A stretch of DNA of 64,000 bases from assembly GCA_963740765.1 (NCBI GenBank), contig CAVUFN010000007.1:36856-100855 (forward strand), written 5' to 3'. The first letter of the stretch is position 1; every line of letters begins with the position of its first letter. This document shows, piece by piece, positions 1-7,773 of the stretch. The position numbers were made by a program, and so were the translations under genes. The notes beneath the pieces were generated by a model that did no database searches, had not been told where the DNA came from, and saw nothing but the letters and a program-made list of their open reading frames with translations. Source of the stretch: DATLGB01 sp963740765 (GTDB taxonomy: Bacteria; Actinomycetota; Thermoleophilia; Solirubrobacterales; Solirubrobacteraceae).

Positions 1-2
1 TC

Positions 3-1343
3 GTGATCGGCGGCGGCCCCGCCGGCGAAGTGGCAGCCGGCCGGCTTGGCGGTGAGGGCTTCGAGGTCGCCCTGGTCGAGCGCGAGCTCGTCGGCGGCGA
101 GTGCTCCTACTGGGCGTGCATGCCGTCCAAGGCGCTGCTGCGACCCGCGGAGGCGCTGGCCGAGATCGCCCGGATCCCCGGGGCCAAGGAGGCGGTGACC
201 GGGTCGCTCGACGTGACGGCCACGCTCAAGCGCCGCGACGAGGTCATCCACGACTTCGACGACTCGTCCCAGATCCCGTGGCTGGACGACAACGGCGTCA
301 CGCTCATCCGCGGCAACGCGAAGGTGACCGGCGAGCGCACCGTCGAGGTCGGCGCCGAGACGCTGGAGGCGCGCAAGGCGGTCATCGTCGCCACCGGCAC
401 CCGGGCCAGCCTGCCCCCCATCGACGGCCTCGCCGATGCGGATCCCTGGACCAGCCGCGAGGTCACGACCGCCAAGCGCATCCCGGAGTCGATGGTCCTC
501 ATCGGCGCGGGCGTGGTCGGCGTGGAGATGTCGCAGGCGTACGCGACGCTCGGCGCCAAGGTGACGCTGATCGAGCCCGAGGAGCGCATCCTCATGCGCG
601 AGGAGCCGTTCGCCGCCGAGCAGGTCGCGGACTCGCTGCGTGAGCGCGGTGTCGACATCCGCCTCGACACCGGCGTCGAAAGCGTCAAGAAGGAGTCGGG
701 CGAGGTCGTCGTCGCGCTGAGCGACGGGAGCATCGTCACCGCCGAGCAGCTCGTGGTCACCGCCGGGCGCACGCCGAACACGGAGGCGGTCGAGCCGCTC
801 GGTTACGAGCACGGCAAGCCGATCGAGGTCGACGAGCACATGGTCTCGACCAAGCACGACTGGCTGTACGCGCTCGGCGACGTCAACGGCCGGGTCCTGC
901 TGACCCACATGGGCAAGTACCAGGCCGCGATCGCCAGCGAGCACATCGCCGGCCGCGATTACGACATGACGCGCGAGGCCAATGGCGACCAGTCGCCGCG
1001 GGTGATCTTCACCGACCCGCAGGTCGCCGCCGTCGGCCACACGGAGCAGTCGGCCAGGGACGCCGGGTTGAACATCAGGATCGTCGAGGTGGGGACGTCG
1101 AGCAACGCCGGCGGCTCCTTCTACGGACGCGGCGCACCCGGCACCGCGCGCATGATCGTCGACACCGACCGCAAGGTCATCTGCGGGGCCACCGTCACCG
1201 GCGCCGAGGTCGCCGAGTTCATCCATCCGTTCACCATCGCCATCGTCGGCGAGGTCACCATGGAACGCCTGTGGCACGCCGTGCCCTGCTTCCCGACCCG
1301 GAGCGAGCTGTGGCTCCGACTGCTCGAGTCGTACCGCAAGTAG
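3..1343 (+). CDS. FAD-dependent pyridine nucleotide-disulfide oxidoreductase (Lpd/MerA-like), 5' partial
   Basis: A cytosolic flavoenzyme of the class I disulfide oxidoreductase family (lipoamide dehydrogenase / mercuric reductase type). The window opens inside its first codons: the frame begins at the FAD-binding loop IGGGPAG, so only a few residues and the true start are missing. The redox-active cysteine pair is seen in GGECSYWACMPSK (C-x4-C) near residue 35. A second nucleotide-binding fold, IGAGVVGVEMS, lies near residue 165 for NAD(P)H. The C-terminus carries HAVPCFPTRSE, matching the His/Glu of the dimer-interface catalytic pair. About 450 residues is normal for the family. No E1/E2 dehydrogenase subunit or mer gene is in view, so the disulfide substrate is unknown. 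Its TAG stop doubles as the start of a -10 box for the next gene. Confidence 0.88.
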   Translation: MIGGGPAGEVAAGRLGGEGFEVALVERELVGGECSYWACMPSKALLRPAEALAEIARIPGAKEAVTGSLDVTATLKRRDEVIHDFDDSSQIPWLDDNGVTLIRGNAKVTGERTVEVGAETLEARKAVIVATGTRASLPPIDGLADADPWTSREVTTAKRIPESMVLIGAGVVGVEMSQAYATLGAKVTLIEPEERILMREEPFAAEQVADSLRERGVDIRLDTGVESVKKESGEVVVALSDGSIVTAEQLVVTAGRTPNTEAVEPLGYEHGKPIEVDEHMVSTKHDWLYALGDVNGRVLLTHMGKYQAAIASEHIAGRDYDMTREANGDQSPRVIFTDPQVAAVGHTEQSARDAGLNIRIVEVGTSSNAGGSFYGRGAPGTARMIVDTDRKVICGATVTGAEVAEFIHPFTIAIVGEVTMERLWHAVPCFPTRSELWLRLLESYRK

Positions 1344-1346
1344 GCT
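1341..1346 (+). promoter_or_regulatory. Leaderless -10 box (TAGGCT) for the ECF sigma gene
   Basis: TAGGCT fits the actinobacterial TANNNT -10 consensus and sits 7 bases before the GTG start at 1354, the spacing expected when transcription starts on the start codon. Its first three bases are the TAG stop of the preceding oxidoreductase. No ribosome binding site lies between. No clear -35 was identified. Confidence 0.45.
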
Positions 1347-1353
1347 CCGCCGC

Positions 1354-1965
1354 GTGTCGGAGGACCACGCCCTCGTCGAGCGGCTGCGGGCAGGCGACGA
1401 GGCCGCGTTCGCGGACGTCGTCGACCGCTACGACCGCCAGCTGCGCCGGTTGGCACGCACGTTCGTGCGCACCGATGCGCTCGCGGACGACGTCGTGCAG
1501 GAGACCTGGCTCGCCGTGCTCGGGGGGCTCGACCGCTTCGAGGAGCGTGCGTCCTTGAAGACCTGGATCTTCCGCATCCTCGTCAACCGGGCCAAGACCC
1601 GCGCCGTGCGCGAGGCGCGCCAGGTGCCGTTCTCGTCGCTCGCGACCGCCGAGGACGAGACGGGCCCGGCCGTGGACCCGTCCGTCTTCAACGGCGACGG
1701 CAGCTGGGCGACGCCGCCGGGCCAGCTCAAGCTCGAGCCGGAGACGGAGCTGCTCGCGCAGGAGCTCCGCGGCCGCCTCGCCGAGGTCGTCGACACGCTG
1801 CCCGAGCAGCAGCGCACGGTGATCCTGCTGCGCGACGTCGCGGGACTGGACGGCCCGGAGGTCGCCGACGCGCTCGGCGTCAGCGAGGGCAACCAGCGGG
1901 TCATCCTGCATCGCGCCCGCGCGCGCGTGCGCGACGGGCTCGCCGGGTACGTGAGGGCCGCCTGA
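1354..1965 (+). CDS. ECF-type RNA polymerase sigma factor
   Basis: A 203-residue sigma-70 family factor with only regions 2 and 4. Region 2 spans roughly residues 10-85, with DDVVQETWLAVLGG as the core-binding/-10 helix. Region 4 spans about 140-200, with LPEQQRTVILLRDVAG followed by the helix-turn-helix AGLDGPEVADALGVSEGNQ. This directs RNA polymerase to a stress or envelope regulon. It overlaps by one base (TGATG) a zinc-finger anti-sigma gene, the usual sign of a cognate pair. A TANNNT box 7 bases before the GTG start supports that start and a leaderless mRNA. The signal it answers cannot be read from the sequence. Confidence 0.9.
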   Translation: MSEDHALVERLRAGDEAAFADVVDRYDRQLRRLARTFVRTDALADDVVQETWLAVLGGLDRFEERASLKTWIFRILVNRAKTRAVREARQVPFSSLATAEDETGPAVDPSVFNGDGSWATPPGQLKLEPETELLAQELRGRLAEVVDTLPEQQRTVILLRDVAGLDGPEVADALGVSEGNQRVILHRARARVRDGLAGYVRAA

Positions 1966-2213
1966 TGCCGCTGCTCGCCAAGCCGCTGATGTGCCAGGAG
2001 TTCGTCGAGCTGGTGACGGACTACCACGAGGGCGCGCTGTCGCGGCGCGACCGGCGCCGGCTCGAGAAGCACCTGAAGGCGTGCGACGGCTGCTCTGCCT
2101 ACCTCGACCAGATGCGAGCGACCATCCGCACCCTCGGCGAGCTACCGGCCGAGCCCGCCGACCCCCACGTCCGCGAGCACCTGCTCGCGGCCTTCCGCGA
2201 GCTGCGCACCTGA
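1965..2213 (+). CDS. Zinc-finger (ZAS/zf-HC2) anti-sigma factor, short form
   Basis: An 82-residue cytosolic anti-sigma factor predicted to hold the sigma factor encoded immediately upstream. It has the ZAS zinc site HLKACDGC (HxxxCxxC) near residues 36-43, preceded by CQEFVELVTDYHEGALS with the N-terminal Cys and His of the fold. There is no transmembrane segment after the zinc domain, so the signal is probably sensed in the cytoplasm (redox or a soluble ligand), unlike membrane-bound anti-sigmas. The ATG shares one base with the sigma stop codon, so the two are translationally coupled. Its last 72 bases overlap the 3' end of fabI on the other strand. Confidence 0.85.
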   Translation: MPLLAKPLMCQEFVELVTDYHEGALSRRDRRRLEKHLKACDGCSAYLDQMRATIRTLGELPAEPADPHVREHLLAAFRELRT

Positions 2214-2978
2214 CGGAGCGCCGACGGCGCTGTAGCCGCCGTCGACCTTGACGACCTGGCCGGTGATGGAGCGGGCGAGGTCTGAGAAGAGGAACGCGAT
2301 CGTGCCCGCCACGGACGACGGGTCCTCCGTGTCCCAGCCGAGCGGCGCCTGCTCGGACCAGCGGTCGGCCAGCTCGCCGAAGCCCGGGATCCCGCGCGCG
2401 GCGACGGTCTCGAGCGGGCCGGCGGAGACGAGGTTGACGCGGATCCCGCGCGGACCGAGGTCGCGGGCGAGGTAGCGGGAGGTGGCCTCCAGCGCCGCCT
2501 TGGCGACGCCCATCCAGTCGTAGACGGGCCAGGCGACCGACGCGTCGAAGTCGAGGCCGACGACCGCCCCGCCGTCGGGCATCAGCGGCGCCACCGCGGT
2601 CGCGAGGTCGCGCAGCGAGACGGCGGACACGTGGAACGCGGTCTGCGCGCTCTCCAACGGCGCGGTCAGAAAGCCGCCGCCCAGGGCATCCGGCGGCGCG
2701 AAGGCGATCGCGTGCAGCGCGCCGTCGACCCCGCCCCAGCGCTCGTCCAGCGCCTCGGTGAGCGCGGGGAAGTGGTCGGGGTCGGTGACGTCGAGCTCGA
2801 GCACGTCGGCGGGCTCGGGCAGGCCGCGCGCGGCGCGCTCGGTCAACCGCCGCGCACGGCCGAACGAGGTCAGGACGACCTCGGCGCCCTGTCGCTGAGC
2901 GAGCTCGGCGGCGTGGAAGGCGATCGAGTCGCGCGTCAGCGCGCCCGTGATCAGCAGCCGCTTGCCGGAGAGGATCAC
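2142..2978 (-). CDS. fabI: Enoyl-[acyl-carrier-protein] reductase
   Basis: NAD(P)H-dependent enoyl-ACP reductase, the last step of each fatty-acid elongation cycle. It is an SDR-fold protein with the divergent FabI nucleotide loop LLITGALTRDSIAFHAAELA at the N-terminus. The FabI-type catalytic Tyr/Lys region is VYDWMGVAKAALEATSRYLA, and the C-terminal signature is ITGQVVKVDGGYSAVG. I prefer the GTG at 2978, which makes a GTGA overlap with the MaoC gene upstream and gives 278 residues. An in-frame GTG at 2990 would add four. After VDGGYSAVGA, where many FabI proteins end, the frame continues about 25 residues and runs 72 bases into the anti-sigma gene, so the tail is real coding or a changed stop. 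It is the last gene of the fab operon. Confidence 0.93.
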   Translation of the reverse strand: MILSGKRLLITGALTRDSIAFHAAELAQRQGAEVVLTSFGRARRLTERAARGLPEPADVLELDVTDPDHFPALTEALDERWGGVDGALHAIAFAPPDALGGGFLTAPLESAQTAFHVSAVSLRDLATAVAPLMPDGGAVVGLDFDASVAWPVYDWMGVAKAALEATSRYLARDLGPRGIRVNLVSAGPLETVAARGIPGFGELADRWSEQAPLGWDTEDPSSVAGTIAFLFSDLARSITGQVVKVDGGYSAVGAPSGAQLAEGREQVLADVGVGGLGR

Positions 2979-3394
2979 AGCGGCACGCACACGGGCTCGA
3001 ACGCAACTGAGGCGACGGTCCCCTCAGTTGCATCGGCGACGACAACGTCGAGGACCGCCCGCGCCACCAGCCGGTCCTCGACGGTGATGCGCAGGGTGAC
3101 GGCGGCGATCCCCGTCGGCGCGCGAGCGCCGCGCTCGACCTCGACGCGGATCGTGTCGCCGAGCTTCACCGGCCGCTTGAAGACGACGTCGCGAACGCGC
3201 CGGAGGGCGATCACCTCCTCCGGGTCGAAGTCGACCATCCCGGCCGCGAGGCTGAGAACCAGCAGCCCGTGGGCGATGCGCTCGCCGAAGGGCGACTGCG
3301 CCGCCCACTCGGCGTCGACGTGCTGCGGGTGGAAGTCGCCGGTGAGCCCGGCGAACATGGCGACGTCGGCTTCGGTGACGGTGCGGCCCCTCAT
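2975..3394 (-). CDS. MaoC family dehydratase (hot-dog fold), probable beta-hydroxyacyl-ACP/CoA dehydratase
   Basis: A 139-residue single hot-dog-domain dehydratase. The MaoC/R-hydratase signature is present: the catalytic segment GLTGDFHPQHVDAEWA carries the Asp and His pair (D-x4-H type), followed by FGERIAHGLLVLSLAAG. In this position it most likely removes water from 3-hydroxyacyl-ACP, the step done by FabZ or FabA elsewhere. Neither of those is present in this otherwise complete fab operon. It overlaps the carboxyltransferase gene by ATGA at its start and fabI by GTGA at its end, so it is tightly co-translated. Use of acyl-CoA instead of acyl-ACP cannot be excluded from sequence alone. 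Confidence 0.85.
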   Translation of the reverse strand: MRGRTVTEADVAMFAGLTGDFHPQHVDAEWAAQSPFGERIAHGLLVLSLAAGMVDFDPEEVIALRRVRDVVFKRPVKLGDTIRVEVERGARAPTGIAAVTLRITVEDRLVARAVLDVVVADATEGTVASVAFEPVCVPL

Positions 3395-4773
3395 TGCGTT
3401 CCTCCCAGTGTCGACAGCCCCCACGCCAGCCGGGCGCGGGTGTCCGCCGGTTCGATCAGCTCGTCCACATGCCCGTCGGCGGCGGCCACGCCGGCGCGCA
3501 GATGCGCCTCGGCGTAGGCGTCCGCCAGCCCCGCGTGCGCCTCGCGAGGCTCGCGGCGGTGGATGATCCCGACTGCCTGCCGCGCGCCCATGACCCCGAT
3601 CTCGGCGTCGGGCCAGGCGAACGCCAGCTGCGCCCCGAGCGCGCGCGAGTTCATCGTGATGTAGGCGCCGCCGAAGGCCTTGCGCAGGACGACGGTCAGC
3701 TTCGGCACGTCCGCGGCGGCGAACGCGTGCAGCAGCGTCGCACCGTGGCGGATGACCCCCGCCGCCTCCTGGCTGGTGCCGGGCAGGAAGCCCGGCGTGT
3801 CCACCAGCACCAGCAGCGGCAGGTTGAACGTGGCGCAGGTGCGCACGAAGCGCGCGCCCTTCTGCGCGGCCTCGGCGTCGAGCACGCCGCCGATCCAGCG
3901 CGGCTGGTTGGCGATCACGCCGACGGCGCGGCCCTCGAGGCGGGCGAAGCCGGTGACGAGGTTGCGCGCCCAGCGCGGCTGGAGCTCGAGCAGCTCGCCA
4001 CCGTCGATCACCCGGGCGATGACGTCGCGGATGTCGTAGACCTTGCGCGGGTCGGCCGGGACGGGGTCTCCGGGCGACCCGGCGACCGGCTCGGCCGGCA
4101 GGGTGAACGGCGCGTCCTCGCCGCTGTGCTGGGGCAGGTAGGACAGCAGGCGGCGGACGTGCTCGGCGGCGGCGCGGTCGTCGGCGACGACGTTGTGGCA
4201 GACCCCGTTGCGCTCGTGCACGCGCGGCCCGCCGAGCGCGGCGGCGTCGACGTCCTCCCCCATCACCTCGCGGACCACGCCCGGGCCGGTGAGGAACATC
4301 GCGCTGTCGCGGGTCATGACCACGAAGTCGGTCAGGGCCGGCGAGTAGGAGCCGCCGCCGGCGCTCGTCCCGGCGATCACGCTGATCTGCGGGACGCGGC
4401 CGGACAGGCGGACGTGCTCGCTGAAGATGCGCCCGTAGCCCGCGAGGGCGGCGACGCCCTCCTGCATGCGCGCGCCGGCGCTCGCCACGAACCCGACGAC
4501 GGGCGCCCGTGCCTGCCCGGCGAGCTGCAGGACGCGGGCGATCGTGTCCGCGTGCTGCTCGCCGAGGGAGCCGCCGGCGAACGACGTGTCCTGGGCGTAG
4601 GCGAACACGGGCCGCCCGTTGACGCGCCCGGCGGCGCCGATGACGCCGTCGCCGGGACGGGCGCGCTCGCCCATCCGCCACGAGGCGACCTCGGAGCGGA
4701 TCACGTGAGCGCTGCCGGGATCGAACAGCGCCTCGAGCCGCTCCATCGGCGCGGTGACCTCGGCGATCGCCAT
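3391..4773 (-). CDS. Acetyl-/acyl-CoA carboxylase carboxyltransferase subunit
   Basis: A 460-residue biotin-dependent carboxyltransferase with two crotonase-fold halves. The N-half has the acyl-CoA site stretch GFVASAGARMQEGVAALAGY near residue 100 and IAGTSAGGGSYSPALTDF. The C-half has VDTPGFLPGTSQEAAGVIRH and KAFGGAYITMNSRALGA, the carboxybiotin side. It transfers CO2 from carboxybiotin to acetyl-CoA (or another acyl-CoA) to make the malonyl unit for the neighbouring FabD/FabF. The biotin carboxylase/BCCP subunit is not in the window. The ATG at 4773 overlaps the fabF stop (TGATG) and its own stop overlaps the MaoC start (ATGA). Whether it prefers acetyl- or propionyl-CoA cannot be settled here, but the operon favours malonyl-CoA supply. 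Confidence 0.88.
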   Translation of the reverse strand: MAIAEVTAPMERLEALFDPGSAHVIRSEVASWRMGERARPGDGVIGAAGRVNGRPVFAYAQDTSFAGGSLGEQHADTIARVLQLAGQARAPVVGFVASAGARMQEGVAALAGYGRIFSEHVRLSGRVPQISVIAGTSAGGGSYSPALTDFVVMTRDSAMFLTGPGVVREVMGEDVDAAALGGPRVHERNGVCHNVVADDRAAAEHVRRLLSYLPQHSGEDAPFTLPAEPVAGSPGDPVPADPRKVYDIRDVIARVIDGGELLELQPRWARNLVTGFARLEGRAVGVIANQPRWIGGVLDAEAAQKGARFVRTCATFNLPLLVLVDTPGFLPGTSQEAAGVIRHGATLLHAFAAADVPKLTVVLRKAFGGAYITMNSRALGAQLAFAWPDAEIGVMGARQAVGIIHRREPREAHAGLADAYAEAHLRAGVAAADGHVDELIEPADTRARLAWGLSTLGGTQ

Positions 4774-5942
4774 CAGGCCGCCAGGCACAACACGGCGTTG
4801 TGCCCCCCGAAGCCGAAGGAGTTCGAGACGCCGACGGCGCGGCCGTTGGCGGACGCGAGCGGTCGCGGCCCGTCGGGCACGTAGTCGAGGTCGAGGTCCG
4901 GGTCGCGCTGCTCCCAGCCGACGGTGGGCGGGGCGACACGGTCGCGCAGGGCGAGCACGGTGGCGACGGCCTCGACCGCGCCGGCGGCGCCGAGCAGGTG
5001 CCCGATGACCGACTTCGTCGAGGACACGGGGACCCCGTCGCCCAGGACGGTCTTGATGGCACGCGTCTCCGCCGCGTCGTTGAGCGGCGTCGAGGTGCCG
5101 TGGGCGTTGACGTAGTCGACCTCGTCGGGCCGGACGTCCGCGTCGCGCAGCGCGGCGGCGATCGCGCGGGCGGCGCCGCCGCCATCGGCCTGCGGCGCGG
5201 TCAGGTGGAAGGCGTCCGAGGTGGCGCCGTAGCCGAGCACCTCGCCGAGGATCCGGGCCCCGCGCGCCTCGGCGCGCTCGCCGTCCTCGAGAACGAGGAT
5301 CCCGGCCCCCTCCCCCATCACGAAGCCGTCGCGGCGCGCGTCGAAGGGCCGTGACACGCCTGAGTCGCTGAGCGCGTCCATGGCGGCGAAGGCGGCGTGC
5401 GCCAGATCGGTGTGGGCCGCCTCGGCGCCGCCGGTGATGACCGCGTCGCAGTCTCCGGCGGCGATCGCGCGCGCCGCGGCGCCGATCGCGTGGGCACCCG
5501 CCGCGCACGCCGACACGGTCCCGAACACCTGGCCGCGGAAGCCGTGGCGCATCGCCAGGGCGGCGGGCGCGGCGTTGGCCATCATCAGCGGGATCGACAG
5601 CGGCGGCACGGGGGCCTCGTCCCGCAGCAGGTCGTGGCCGTGCAGCAGCGTGCCGATGCCGCCGATGCCGGTGCCGACGATGCAGCCGACGCGGTCGGCG
5701 TCGTAAGCCTCGGCGTCCCAGTCGGCCAGCGCCTCCTCGCCCGCGATCAGCGCGAGTTGGGTGAAGCGGTCGCTGCGCCGCACGAGCTTGCGCGGGAGGT
5801 GCTCCTCCGGCGTGACTTCGCAGCGCGCGATGCCGTCGGCGATGCCGACGTCGCCCGCGCACCAGCGCTCGTGCAGGGTGCCGGCACCGAGGCCCAGCGG
5901 CGTGACGGCGCCGACGCCCGTGATGACGATCCGGCGGTTCAC
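4773..5942 (-). CDS. fabF: 3-oxoacyl-[acyl-carrier-protein] synthase II (KAS II)
   Basis: Condensing enzyme that elongates acyl-ACP with malonyl-ACP. It is a 389-residue thiolase-fold protein with the catalytic Cys in VSACAAGAHAIGA (near residue 153), the first active-site His in YVNAHGTSTPLND and the second in STKSVIGHLLGAAGA. It ends with GVSNSFGFGGHNAVL, the family C-terminal signature. FabF proteins are usually about 410 residues, so this is slightly short but has every catalytic element. The GTG start at 5942 forms a GTGA overlap with the acpP stop. It lies in the middle of the fab operon, directly behind its acyl carrier protein. Confidence 0.95.
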   Translation of the reverse strand: MNRRIVITGVGAVTPLGLGAGTLHERWCAGDVGIADGIARCEVTPEEHLPRKLVRRSDRFTQLALIAGEEALADWDAEAYDADRVGCIVGTGIGGIGTLLHGHDLLRDEAPVPPLSIPLMMANAAPAALAMRHGFRGQVFGTVSACAAGAHAIGAAARAIAAGDCDAVITGGAEAAHTDLAHAAFAAMDALSDSGVSRPFDARRDGFVMGEGAGILVLEDGERAEARGARILGEVLGYGATSDAFHLTAPQADGGGAARAIAAALRDADVRPDEVDYVNAHGTSTPLNDAAETRAIKTVLGDGVPVSSTKSVIGHLLGAAGAVEAVATVLALRDRVAPPTVGWEQRDPDLDLDYVPDGPRPLASANGRAVGVSNSFGFGGHNAVLCLAA

Positions 5943-6187
5943 TGAATCCTTGACTCGATCAGGGCGACGGCGTCGGCGACGGTCTTCAGGCCGGGCATGT
6001 CCTCGCCCTTGAGCTCGACGCCGTACTCCTCCTGCACGATCTGGGCGAGCTCGACGAGGTCGAGCGAATCGACGTCGAGCGCTTCGAAGGTCGCGTCGGG
6101 GGCAAGCGCGTCCGGGTCCGCGCCGAAGTCCTCGAGAGCGGTGTAGATGCGGGCCTGGATCTCGGGCGTGGTGATGGTCTGGGGCAT
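5939..6187 (-). CDS. acpP: Acyl carrier protein
   Basis: An 82-residue acidic four-helix carrier that holds growing acyl chains on phosphopantetheine. The attachment serine is Ser41 in LDVDSLDLVELAQ (the DSL motif). The sequence is strongly acidic and of normal ACP length. It lies between fabG and fabF, and a short gap of 12 bases to fabG contains a purine-rich site (GAAAGGAACC) just before the ATG. A holo-ACP synthase is not present in the window. Confidence 0.95.
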   Translation of the reverse strand: MPQTITTPEIQARIYTALEDFGADPDALAPDATFEALDVDSLDLVELAQIVQEEYGVELKGEDMPGLKTVADAVALIESRIQ

Positions 6188-6199
6188 GGGTTCCTTTCG

Positions 6200-6898
6200 T
6201 TATGCGCTCAGGCCGCCATCGACGGTGAGCGTGGTTCCGGTGACGTAGGAGGCCTCCTCGGAGGCGAGGAAGCGGACGCAGGCGGCGACCTCGTCGGGGG
6301 TGCCGACGCGGCGGGCCGGGATGTGCTCCGCGATGCCGTTGATGTCGCGCGTCATGTCGGTCTCGATGAAGCCGGGGGCCACGGCGTTGACCGTGATGCC
6401 GCGGCGCGCGACCTCGGCGGCGACCGTCTTGGTGAAGCCGACGAGCCCGGCCTTGGCGGCGGCGTAGTTGGCCTGGCCCGGGTTGGCGCGCTGGCCGACG
6501 ATCGAGGCGACGTTGATGACCCGGCCGAAGCGCGCGCGCAGCATCGGGCGCAGCGCGCGGCGGGTGAGGCGGAAGGCGCCGGTCAGGTTGGTGGCCAGCA
6601 CGGTGTCCCAGTCCTCGTCGCTGAGCGACGGGCTGAGGTTGTCCGCGGTGATGCCGGCGTTGTTGACGAGCACGAGCACGGGCGCGCCGAACTGCGCCTC
6701 GGCGGCGGTGACGAGCGCCTCGGCGGCGGCCGGGTCGGTGACGTCGCCGCGCAGGCCGAGGATTCCGTCCCCGCCCACCCCGGCGTCACCGGACCGCGAG
6801 ACGACGGCGACGGGCCAGCCGGCGTCGGCGAGCGCACGGGCGGAGGCGGCGCCGATGCCACGCGAGCCGCCGGTCACCAGAGCACATCCCCTCACCAT
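6200..6898 (-). CDS. fabG: 3-oxoacyl-[acyl-carrier-protein] reductase
   Basis: NADPH-dependent ketoreductase of the classical SDR family, the first reduction in the elongation cycle. Visible motifs are the cofactor loop TGGSRGIG, the NNAG motif, and the catalytic Ser-Tyr-Lys set in VINVASIVG and QANYAAAKAGLVG. It ends with VTGTTLTVDGGLSA, the FabG C-terminal signature. I use the ATG at 6898 (232 residues). A GTG three bases further in would make the 4-base GTGA overlap with fabH seen elsewhere in this operon. The longer upstream frame is Arg-rich out-of-frame fabH sequence and is not expected to be coding. The protein is somewhat shorter than the usual 245 residues because the segment after the Rossmann loop is compact. 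Confidence 0.93.
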   Translation of the reverse strand: MVRGCALVTGGSRGIGAASARALADAGWPVAVVSRSGDAGVGGDGILGLRGDVTDPAAAEALVTAAEAQFGAPVLVLVNNAGITADNLSPSLSDEDWDTVLATNLTGAFRLTRRALRPMLRARFGRVINVASIVGQRANPGQANYAAAKAGLVGFTKTVAAEVARRGITVNAVAPGFIETDMTRDINGIAEHIPARRVGTPDEVAACVRFLASEEASYVTGTTLTVDGGLSA

Positions 6899-7773
6899 TC
6901 GAGCACCCCCGCGCCCCACACGAAGCCGGCGCCGAACGCGCACAGCATGATCCGGTCGCCGGGCTGCGGGCGGGCCTCGTGCAGCGCCAGCGGCAGCGAG
7001 GCGGCGCTGACGTTCCCGTAGCGCCCGATGCAGTCCACGACCTTGGCGGGGTCGAGCCCGAGCCGCCGACCGACCGCCTTGACGATCCGGCTGTTGGCCT
7101 GATGGAAGACGAACAGGTCGATGTCGTCGATGCCGACCTCCATCGCCACCTGGGTCATGCGCTCGACCGCGTGCCGGAAGACCTCCGCGCCCTCCATGCG
7201 CACGATGCTCTCCTCGCGCGTGGCGTAGAGCCGGTCGCGGTGATGCTCGCTGCGCAGGATCACCGGGCCCAACCGGGACTCGGTCAGCAGCAGCGCGCCC
7301 GCGCCGTCGGCGAAGATCGCCGCCGTCCCGCGGTCATCGGGGTCGAGCATCTGCGACAGGTGTTCCGCGCCGACAACGAGGACCGACCCGGCGCGGCCCG
7401 ACTCCAGCTGGCCGGCCGCAAGCGACAGCGCCGTGAGGAAGCCGGTGCACGCGACGTTGATGTCGAAGCCCGCCGTTGCCCCGACGCGCGCCGCGACCTC
7501 GGTGCCGACGGACGGGATGGCGTCGTCGGCCGAGCACGTCGCCACGATCACGAGATCGGGCCGGTGCCCGTCCAGGGCGCGCTCCGCGGCGAGCGTGGCC
7601 AGGTCGGCGAGCCGCTCGCCCGGCGCGAGCCAGCGCCGCTCGCGGATCCCGGTCCGGGACACGATCCAGTCCTCGTCGACCCCAAGCCGCTCCGCGACCG
7701 GCGCATTGGGGACGATGTGATCGGGCACGGCGACGCCAAGGCCAGTGGCCGTCCGGATCGTGAGGTCAGACAT
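6892..7773 (-). CDS. fabH: 3-oxoacyl-[acyl-carrier-protein] synthase III (KAS III)
   Basis: Initiation condensing enzyme joining an acyl-CoA primer to malonyl-ACP. The catalytic Cys lies in INVACTGFLTALS (near residue 109), the His in FVFHQANSRIVKAVG and the Asn in IGRYGNVSAASLPLAL, so the Cys-His-Asn triad is complete. At 293 residues it is shorter than the usual 310-330, with the N-terminal half most compact. It overlaps fabD by 8 bases and fabG by about 7. The primer preference (acetyl versus branched) cannot be told from these motifs. Confidence 0.93.
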   Translation of the reverse strand: MSDLTIRTATGLGVAVPDHIVPNAPVAERLGVDEDWIVSRTGIRERRWLAPGERLADLATLAAERALDGHRPDLVIVATCSADDAIPSVGTEVAARVGATAGFDINVACTGFLTALSLAAGQLESGRAGSVLVVGAEHLSQMLDPDDRGTAAIFADGAGALLLTESRLGPVILRSEHHRDRLYATREESIVRMEGAEVFRHAVERMTQVAMEVGIDDIDLFVFHQANSRIVKAVGRRLGLDPAKVVDCIGRYGNVSAASLPLALHEARPQPGDRIMLCAFGAGFVWGAGVLEW